Shown in pieces: positions 1-4,910 of a DNA stretch of 6,699 nucleotides (position 1 is the first letter of the stretch; the number at the start of each line of letters is the position of its first letter). Location: assembly GCA_017354575.1 (NCBI GenBank), contig JAFMQP010000222.1, forward strand, positions 1 to 6,699, given 5' to 3'. Below the pieces are notes generated by a model. That model did no database searches, had not been told where the DNA came from, and saw nothing but the letters and a program-made list of their open reading frames with translations. The position numbers and the translations under genes were made by a program. This DNA is from Acidothermales bacterium. GTDB lineage: Bacteria; Actinomycetota; Actinomycetes; Streptosporangiales; WHST01.

Positions 1-311
1 CCACGGGTGCGGAACTCCCGGTCGAGATGCTCACCGAGATCGGCGACCACCTCACACCGAACGGCCGGGTCTACCTGCCGACCGCGAGCATCCAGGACGA
101 GGACGCCGTGCTCGCCGCGGCCCGCCGCGTCTTCAGGGACGCGATGCGGCCGGTCGCGAGCCGCAGCTTCCCGCTGCCGGACGCGGTCACCAAGGCCCAC
201 GACGTGGCACGGCTGGTCTCGGACCGCGTCATCCACCTGTCCCACCGCGGCAGCCGGATGTTCTGGAAGCTCACCATCTGGTGCTGCGGCTCCGCGTCCT
301 TCGCCGGCTAG
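1..311 (+). CDS. SAM-dependent methyltransferase, C-terminal part (5' end outside window)
   Basis: The reading frame is open from the left edge (first full codon at base 3) to TAG at 309-311, giving 102 visible residues. The visible part reads like the end of a class I, HemK/small-domain (MTS-like) methyltransferase: 'LTPNGRVYLPTAS' fits the late beta-strand region ('L.pgGrvylP'), followed by a helix rich in Ala/Arg, and the final 'RGSRMFWKLTIWCC' resembles the closing beta-hairpin of this group. The SAM-binding GxGxG motif and the catalytic motif would lie upstream of the window, so substrate and activity cannot be judged. The ATG at base 27 is internal; similarity appears to begin before it. 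The stop codon overlaps that of the opposing MFS remnant at a CTAG palindrome, and a GC-rich hairpin follows at 312-340. The family call is from pattern recognition only; the frame is secure, the exact enzyme class is not. Confidence 0.6.
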   Translation, partial: TGAELPVEMLTEIGDHLTPNGRVYLPTASIQDEDAVLAAARRVFRDAMRPVASRSFPLPDAVTKAHDVARLVSDRVIHLSHRGSRMFWKLTIWCCGSASFAG

Positions 312-340
312 CGCACCTGGCCCCGCAGCGCGGCGGTGCG
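312..340 (+). terminator. Candidate Rho-independent-like hairpin after the methyltransferase
   Basis: An inverted repeat starts one base after the stop codon of the upstream methyltransferase. CGCACC (312-317) pairs with GGTGCG (335-340), and GCC (320-322) pairs with GGC (332-334) after a 2-nt bulge, leaving a 9-nt loop. There is no T-run. Actinobacterial terminators often lack a U-tract, so the position fits a terminator, but such stems also arise by chance in DNA this GC-rich. Confidence 0.35.
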
Positions 341-641
341 GATCGCGGCGAGGCTGCCGACGGCGCCGCAGGCGAGGAGTGCGGCGCTGGCGGTGCGGAA
401 GCCCTGGGCGAAGACGGCGGTTGGCTCAGTGCGTGTCCGGTGAGGCCGACGGCGGGTGGGATGACGGCGACGGCGAGTAGTCCGGCGGCGGCCACCCCGA
501 CCGAGCCGCAGGCCACGGCGGCGGCGCCGGTGGGGCCGCCGGGCAGTTCGGTGAGGGCGTAGGTGATCCCGGCCAGTGCCGCGGCGGCGAGGGACGGCGC
601 GAGCACCGCGAGCGCCTGCCCGGTCCAACGTTTTCCGGACG

Positions 642-654
642 TAGGCTGCCCGTG
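642..654 (+). promoter_or_regulatory. Possible -10 element of a leaderless promoter for the receiver/oxidoreductase gene
   Basis: TAGGCT at 642-647 fits the actinobacterial -10 pattern TAnnnT and lies 6 nt before the GTG at 654. Transcription starting at the G of that GTG would give a leaderless mRNA. In support, no Shine-Dalgarno sequence stands at a normal distance from this start. No convincing TTGAC-like -35 is visible near 619-625, so the call is tentative. Confidence 0.35.
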
Positions 655-2324
655 TGCCACCACGTCCGCGCTCCGCGATCCTCACCGTCGACGACGACCC
701 GAGCGTGTCCCGCGCCGTCGCCAGGGACCTGCGGCGTCGCTACGGCGAGACCCACCGCATCGTCCGGGCCGAGTCGGGTGAGCAGGCGCTCGCGGCGCTG
801 CGGGAGATGAAGCTGCGCGGCGAGGTCGTGGCGATCCTGCTCGCCGACTACCGGATGCCGCAGATGAGCGGCCTGGAGTTCCTCGAGGCCGCGATGGACC
901 TCTACCCCGCCGCGCGCCGCGTCCTGCTCACCGCCTACGCGGACACCGGCGCCGCGATCGAGGCGATCAACGTCGTCGACCTCGACTACTACATGCTCAA
1001 GCCGTGGGACCCGCCGGAGGAGAAGCTCTACCCGGTGATCGACGCCCAGCTCGACGCCTGGGCCACCGCCGACCACAGGCCCGTCGTCGAGACCAAGGTC
1101 GTCGGGCACAGGTGGTCGGCGCGGTCGGCGGACGTGCGCGAGTTCCTCGCCCGCAACCAGGTGCCGTACCGCTGGTACTCGGTCGAGACACCCGAGGGGC
1201 GCCGCCTGCTGGACGCCGCCGGCGCCGACGGCCGCGAGCTGCCGCTCGTCGTCAGCCCGGACGGCACCCCGCTCGTCGCACCCGCCGACGCCCAGCTCGC
1301 GGAGCACGTCGGGCTGGCCACGGCTCCGGGACGCGACTTCTACGACGTCGTCGTGATCGGCGGCGGCCCGGCGGGGCTCGGCGCGGCCGTGTACGGCGCG
1401 TCCGAGGGGCTGCGCACCGTCCTGGTCGAGCGCACGGCGACCGGCGGGCAGGCGGGGCAGAGCTCACGGATCGAGAACTACCTCGGCTTCCCCGACGGCG
1501 TCTCCGGCGGCCAGCTCACCGACCGCGCACGCCGCCAGGCCGTGCGGTTCGGCGCCGAGCTGCTGACCACCCGGGACGTCGTCGGGCTGGAGGCCAACGG
1601 GTCCGCGCGTACCGTCCGGTTCGCCGACGGCGGGTCGATCGACGCGCACACCGTCATCCTCGCCACCGGTGTCACCTACCGGCAGCTCCCGGCGAGCGGC
1701 TGCGACGAGCTGACCGGGCGCGGCGTGTACTACGGATCGGCGCTCACCCAGGCGGACGGCTGCAGGGAGAAGGACGTCTACATCGTCGGCGGCGCGAACT
1801 CGGCCGGGCAGGCCGCTGCGTACCTCGCCCGCACCGCCCGCTCGGTGACGCTGCTCGTCCGCGGCAAGACGCTCGAGACGTCGATGTCGTACTACCTGAT
1901 CCAGCAGCTCGGCCAGAGCGACAACATCCACGTCCGGACGTGCACCGAGGTCTCCGGCGTGCACGGCGAGGGGCACCTGGAGGGCCTGACCCTGCGCGAC
2001 GCCGCCACCGGCGAGTCCGAGACGGCGTCGGCCGAGTACCTGTTCGTGTTCATCGGCGCGGCCCCGCGGACGGACTGGCTGGACGGGACGGTGGCCCGCG
2101 ACGAGCGCGGCTTCGTCCTCGCCGGCCCCGACCTCGCGCCGGGCGGCGGGCTGCCGCCGGGATGGTTACTCGACCGTCCGCCGTTGCACCTGGAGACGAG
2201 CGTCCCCGGCGTCTTCGCGGCCGGCGACGTGCGAGCCGAGTCGGCCAAGCGCGTCGCGTCCGCGGTCGGCGAGGGCGCGATGGCGGTGCTGCTCGTCCAC
2301 CGTTACCTCGAGGGGTTGGCATGA
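654..2324 (+). CDS. Fused response-regulator receiver / glutaredoxin-like / thioredoxin-reductase-like flavoprotein
   Basis: A predicted cytosolic protein of 556 residues with three modules. Residues ~8-130 form a receiver domain: acidic pocket D13-D15, phospho-acceptor D65 in 'LLADYRMPQMSG', T93 and K116 ('MLKPW'), so it should be phosphorylatable. Residues ~145-222 look like a glutaredoxin/thioredoxin fold ('GHRWSARSADVREFLARNQV'), with S155-A-R-S158 where the CPxC would be. Residues ~228-556 are a TrxB/AhpF-type two-dinucleotide-fold flavoprotein: FAD motif 'VIGGGPAGLGAA' (235-245), 'GGQAGQSSRIENYLGFP', pyridine-nucleotide motif 'VGGANSAGQAA' (378-388), and the C-terminal FAD motif 'GVFAAGDVRAES'. 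The redox-active CxxC expected just before the NADPH motif is absent (that segment reads 'GVYYGSALTQADGC'); C350, C370 and C430 are the only cysteines. The NADPH-type HRRDxxR is replaced by 'VRGKTLETS'. GTG 654 is chosen because the receiver fold begins at once after it; GTG at 652 is out of frame. It overlaps the downstream kinase gene by 4 nt, its probable phosphodonor. NCBI-style annotation would call it fused response regulator/thioredoxin-disulfide reductase; true thioredoxin reductase activity is doubtful. Confidence 0.92.
   Translation: MPPRPRSAILTVDDDPSVSRAVARDLRRRYGETHRIVRAESGEQALAALREMKLRGEVVAILLADYRMPQMSGLEFLEAAMDLYPAARRVLLTAYADTGAAIEAINVVDLDYYMLKPWDPPEEKLYPVIDAQLDAWATADHRPVVETKVVGHRWSARSADVREFLARNQVPYRWYSVETPEGRRLLDAAGADGRELPLVVSPDGTPLVAPADAQLAEHVGLATAPGRDFYDVVVIGGGPAGLGAAVYGASEGLRTVLVERTATGGQAGQSSRIENYLGFPDGVSGGQLTDRARRQAVRFGAELLTTRDVVGLEANGSARTVRFADGGSIDAHTVILATGVTYRQLPASGCDELTGRGVYYGSALTQADGCREKDVYIVGGANSAGQAAAYLARTARSVTLLVRGKTLETSMSYYLIQQLGQSDNIHVRTCTEVSGVHGEGHLEGLTLRDAATGESETASAEYLFVFIGAAPRTDWLDGTVARDERGFVLAGPDLAPGGGLPPGWLLDRPPLHLETSVPGVFAAGDVRAESAKRVASAVGEGAMAVLLVHRYLEGLA
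2311..2324 (+). promoter_or_regulatory. Ribosome binding site and ATGA start/stop overlap
   Basis: AGGGG at 2311-2315 lies 5 nt before the ATG at 2321. That ATG overlaps the TGA stop (2322-2324) of the receiver/oxidoreductase gene. This fixes the kinase start, even though its frame stays open far upstream, and implies translational coupling of the two proteins. Confidence 0.75.
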
Positions 2325-3802
2325 CCGAGCGTCTTCCGTGCGACGTCGACGAGCTGCGCACGCTGTTCCTGTTCGAGAAGCTGTCCGACGAGCAGCTCGC
2401 GTGGCTCTGTCAACGCGGGCACGTCGAGACGCACGAGCCCGGCGTCGTCGTCGCGGAAGGCGAGCCCGCCACGTGCTTCTACGTCCTGCTCGACGGCAAG
2501 ATCGCGCTGTCGCGCCGGGTGGGCGGCCAGGAGGTCGAGACCACCCGCACCGACCAGCGCGGCGCGTACGCGGGCGCGTGGACGGCGTTCCTGGAGGACG
2601 GGTCGACGAGCACCTACGGCGCCACCGTGCGGGCGCTCGCCCCGACCCGCTTCTACACCCTCGGCGCGGAGGACTTCGCCGAGCTGATGCGGCAGTGGTT
2701 CCCGATGGCGCTGCACCTGCTCGAGGGCGTGTTCTACGGCAACCGGCGGACCCAGCAGGTCATCGGGCAGCGCGAGCAGCTGCTCGCGCTCGGCTCGCTG
2801 TCGGCCGGGCTCACCCACGAGCTCAACAACCCGGCGGCGGCCGCGGTGCGGGCGGCGTCCTCGCTACGCGACCGCGTCGCCGGCATGCGCCACAAGCTCG
2901 CGATGATCGCAGGCGGCGACTGGGACCGCCGCCGGCTCGCGCCGCTCATCGAACTGCAGGAACGCGCCGTCGAACAGGTGGCGAAGGCCCCGGAGCTGAC
3001 GCCGCTCGAGGCGTCCGACCGCGAGGACGAGCTAGTCGAGTGGTTCGACGACCACGGCATCAGCGGCGGGTACGAGATCGCGCCGACGTTCGTCCAGGCC
3101 GGACTGGACGTGGCTTGGCTGGACCAGGTGCTCCTCCTCGTCGACGACGGGATGCTCGAGGGCGCGGTGCGGTGGCTCAACTACACGATCGAGTCCGAGC
3201 TGCTGATGGCCGAGATCGAGGACGCCACCACGCGCATCTCGACGCTCGTCGGCGCCGCGAAGCAGTACTCGCAGATGGACCGCTCGCCGCACCAGGTGCT
3301 CGACGTGCACGAGCTGCTCGACAGCACGCTGGTGATGATGAGCCGCAAGATCGGCGACGTCCGCGTGGTCAAGGAGTACGACCGGACGCTGCCGCGGATC
3401 CCCGTCTACGGCGCCGAGCTGAACCAGGTGTGGACGAACCTCGTCGACAACGCGCTGCAGGCGATGGACGGCGCGGGCACGCTGACGATACGGACGTCCC
3501 TCGTCGGCGACCGCGTGCAGGTCGAGATCGCCGACACCGGGCCGGGCATCCCCGAGGACGTCGTGGGCCGGATCTTCGACCCGTTCTTCACCACGAAGCC
3601 GGTCGGTGAGGGCACCGGCCTGGGCCTGGACATCTCCTGGCGGATCGTCGTCAAGAAGCACCACGGCGACCTCACCGTCGAGTCCCGGCCCGGCGACACC
3701 AGGTTCCGCGTGCTCCTGCCCCTTCGCGACGGCGCCGGGGCCGACGCCGCCGCCGGCCCGCCGCCCCTGCCGCCGCCAGCCCCCTCGTCACCGGCCAGGT
3801 GA
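2321..3802 (+). CDS. Soluble sensor histidine kinase with N-terminal cyclic-nucleotide-binding-type domain
   Basis: 493 residues with no membrane segment, so probably cytosolic. Residues ~12-130 match the cNMP-binding (CRP-like) beta-barrel: 'LFLFEKLSDEQLAWLCQRG', 'EGEPATCFYVLLDGKIALSR', 'FYTLGAEDFAEL'. The phosphate-binding cassette looks degenerate: the usual 'GE.aL' is 'GAYAGAW' and the Arg of the R-[ST]-A motif is replaced in 'TYGATVRA', so cAMP binding is doubtful. The H-box is 'SLSAGLTHELNNPAAA' with phospho-acceptor H166. About 100 residues (~188-288) separate it from the second dimerisation helix ('EIEDATTRISTLVGAAKQYS'), far more than a standard HisKA hairpin. The ATPase part is complete: N-box 'VWTNLVDNALQAM' (N373, N377), G1 'ADTGPGIP' (404-411), F-box 'IFDPFFTTK', G2 'GEGTGLGLDIS'. 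A Pro/Ala-rich tail (~471-493) follows the last strand. There is no receiver of its own; the coupled upstream gene supplies one (D65), so phosphotransfer to that flavoprotein is the inferred role. The start is set by the ATGA overlap and AGGGG ribosome binding site. Confidence 0.93.
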   Translation: MTERLPCDVDELRTLFLFEKLSDEQLAWLCQRGHVETHEPGVVVAEGEPATCFYVLLDGKIALSRRVGGQEVETTRTDQRGAYAGAWTAFLEDGSTSTYGATVRALAPTRFYTLGAEDFAELMRQWFPMALHLLEGVFYGNRRTQQVIGQREQLLALGSLSAGLTHELNNPAAAAVRAASSLRDRVAGMRHKLAMIAGGDWDRRRLAPLIELQERAVEQVAKAPELTPLEASDREDELVEWFDDHGISGGYEIAPTFVQAGLDVAWLDQVLLLVDDGMLEGAVRWLNYTIESELLMAEIEDATTRISTLVGAAKQYSQMDRSPHQVLDVHELLDSTLVMMSRKIGDVRVVKEYDRTLPRIPVYGAELNQVWTNLVDNALQAMDGAGTLTIRTSLVGDRVQVEIADTGPGIPEDVVGRIFDPFFTTKPVGEGTGLGLDISWRIVVKKHHGDLTVESRPGDTRFRVLLPLRDGAGADAAAGPPPLPPPAPSSPAR

Positions 3803-3853
3803 ACGCGAGCCGTGTGAAGGGATACCGGACGGCCCGCGGGGTACGGTGACGAC

Positions 3854-3859
3854 GGGAGG
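3854..3859 (+). promoter_or_regulatory. Shine-Dalgarno sequence that selects the GTG start at 3867
   Basis: GGGAGG lies 7 nt before GTG 3867, a near-ideal actinobacterial ribosome binding site. A longer start at GTG 3846 would place this site inside the coding region and add only a Thr/Gly-rich stretch before the first membrane segment. TACGGT at 3842-3847 fits a -10 pattern but has no clear -35 partner. Confidence 0.65.
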
Positions 3860-3866
3860 CGGTGGC

Positions 3867-4772
3867 GTGCTGGGTGTGCTGCTGGCGCTGCTCGCGGCGG
3901 GGGCGAACGCGGCCGCGTCGGTGCTGCAACGTGCCGCGGCGCGTCGCGAGCCGGACAGCCGCGCGTTCTCGATCGGACTGCTCTGGGACCTCGCCCACCG
4001 CCCCGTCTGGATCGCCGGGATCGGCACCATCGTGGTGGGGTTCCTGCTGCAGGCGGCCGCGCTCGGCAACGGCGCCATCGCCTTGGTCCAGCCGCTGCTC
4101 GTGCTCGAGCTGCCGTTCACCCTGGTGCTCGCTTCGCGGGTGTTCGCGGGCGGCCTCACCGCCCGCGAATGGCAGGCGATCGCGGCGATGGCCGCCGGCC
4201 TGGCAGCCCTGTTGGTCGGGCTCGCACCAAGCGACGAGGGCGTCGCGGCGGCCGGCCTGTTCCGCTGGGTCACCGGCCTGGTCGTCACCCTCGCGGTCGT
4301 CGCGCTCCTCGTGGTGCTCGGCCTGCGCGGGCACGGCAGCCGGCGCGCGGTGCTGCTCGGTGCCGCCACCGGGCTCGACTTCGGCCTCACCGCCGTGCTC
4401 GTCAAGGTCGTCACCGCCGCCTACGCCCAGGGCATCGCGACGGTGTTCGCCACCTGGCAGACCTACCTCATCATCGTCACCGGCCCCGGCGGGTTCTTCC
4501 TGCTCCAGAACGCCCTCGAGGCGGGCAGCCTGGTCGCGAGCCAGCCCGCGATGACGCTGACGAACCCGGCGGCCGCCATCGCCTGGGGGATCGCGATACT
4601 CGGCGAGCCCGTCCGCTCCGGCGCATGGCTGGTGCTGGCGTTCGCCGGTGCCGGGGCGATTGCGGGAGGCACCGTGCTGCTGGCACGATCGGAGTTGTTC
4701 CACACCCACCACGGCATGCCGCCGCCCTCACCGCGCGGCCGACCATCAGCTCAGACCGACGGGATCGCATGA
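3867..4772 (+). CDS. DMT-superfamily (EamA-like) transporter or permease
   Basis: 301 residues made almost entirely of hydrophobic spans (about 9-10), an integral inner-membrane protein. Visible segments include ~2-18, ~48-68, ~72-92, ~103-121, ~133-153, ~160-180, ~190-215, ~222-245 and ~253-273. The two-fold EamA layout is recognisable. The first half has 'GNGAIALVQPLLVLELPFTL', where DMT proteins carry the 'l.....a..a.li..l.Pl.t.l' pattern. The second half has 'EAGSLVASQPAMTLTNP' followed by 'GIAILGEPVRSG', matching the typical 'P......a....GE......' ending. The length is normal for the family (~290-310). The last ~25 residues are a polar, His/Pro-rich cytoplasmic tail. Substrate cannot be inferred. 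It starts 64 nt after the kinase stop on the same strand, so co-transcription is possible but its own ribosome binding site suggests independent translation. The start chosen is GTG 3867 rather than GTG 3846 because of the well-placed GGGAGG. Confidence 0.85.
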   Translation: MLGVLLALLAAGANAAASVLQRAAARREPDSRAFSIGLLWDLAHRPVWIAGIGTIVVGFLLQAAALGNGAIALVQPLLVLELPFTLVLASRVFAGGLTAREWQAIAAMAAGLAALLVGLAPSDEGVAAAGLFRWVTGLVVTLAVVALLVVLGLRGHGSRRAVLLGAATGLDFGLTAVLVKVVTAAYAQGIATVFATWQTYLIIVTGPGGFFLLQNALEAGSLVASQPAMTLTNPAAAIAWGIAILGEPVRSGAWLVLAFAGAGAIAGGTVLLARSELFHTHHGMPPPSPRGRPSAQTDGIA

Positions 4773-4789
4773 CGGACACGGTGCGTCGC

Positions 4790-4808
4790 CAGGCCATGTG
4801 GGGCCCTG
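4790..4808 (+). terminator. Weak hairpin after the DMT gene
   Basis: CAGG-CC (4790-4795) can pair with GG-(C)-CCTG (4802-4808), a 6-bp stem with one bulge and a 6-nt loop, 17 nt after the DMT stop. There is no T-run. It might reduce read-through into the glycosyltransferase gene, but the stem is short and could be chance. Confidence 0.2.
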
Positions 4809-4910
4809 ATTCACGAGTTCACTCCCGCGTCGCCCGGCGTCCACTGCCTCATCGCCCGCCGAACACGGGCCGTCGCGAGGATCGTCCCGGCAACCACGGC
4901 GTCTAAGCGA

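Larger units (their letters stand above)
308..663 (-). pseudogene. Decayed MFS exporter remnant (EmrB/QacA, DHA2-like)
   Basis: On the minus strand from about 663, one frame encodes a hydrophobic stretch containing 'LAGITYALTE', which resembles the segment between the two halves of 14-TM drug exporters ('...LaglaYaLiEgp'). It runs straight into 'GLLAVAVIPPAVGLTG', which matches the last part of the same family (normally 'aGLLAvAvlP..aGl.g'). The roughly 200-plus residues normally between these blocks are missing; the apparent junction is near 484-490. At about 420-430 the similarity moves to another minus frame ('PTAVFAQGFRTASAALLACG'), which ends in TAG at 308-310; this needs a net one-base deletion (or two-base insertion). 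The N-terminal half is also absent, with the receiver gene starting in its place. I infer a non-functional remnant. The 130-residue open frame starting at GTG 663 could instead be a small two-span membrane protein, but its C-terminal 50 residues are low-complexity Pro/Ser/Arg, as expected of out-of-frame reading. The family assignment comes from remembered motifs, without an alignment. Confidence 0.55.

Noticed and set aside
426..1307. Long minus-strand open frame (293 aa) antisense to the receiver/oxidoreductase
   Set aside because: Low-complexity Arg/Gly/Val/Asp composition typical of the antisense of GC-rich genes, with no recognisable motif, while the plus strand has clear family motifs.
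1004..2320. Upstream extension of the kinase frame, which stays open from 1004
   Set aside because: The translated part is Arg/Pro/Gly-rich out-of-frame reading of the flavoprotein gene; the ATG at 2321 has a ribosome binding site and begins exactly where family similarity starts.
3742..3799. Pro/Ala-rich end of the kinase as a possible separate repeat element
   Set aside because: It is an ordinary low-complexity C-terminal tail in GC-rich coding DNA, with no repeat unit of regular period.
3606..3866. Upstream extension of the DMT frame into the kinase gene
   Set aside because: It is out-of-frame reading of the kinase C-terminus; GTG 3867 has a well-placed GGGAGG and precedes the first membrane span.
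4773..4910. tRNA or structured RNA in the gap before the glycosyltransferase
   Set aside because: No cloverleaf, no T-loop GTTCRANNC sequence and no riboswitch-like conserved core could be found; only a weak short hairpin.
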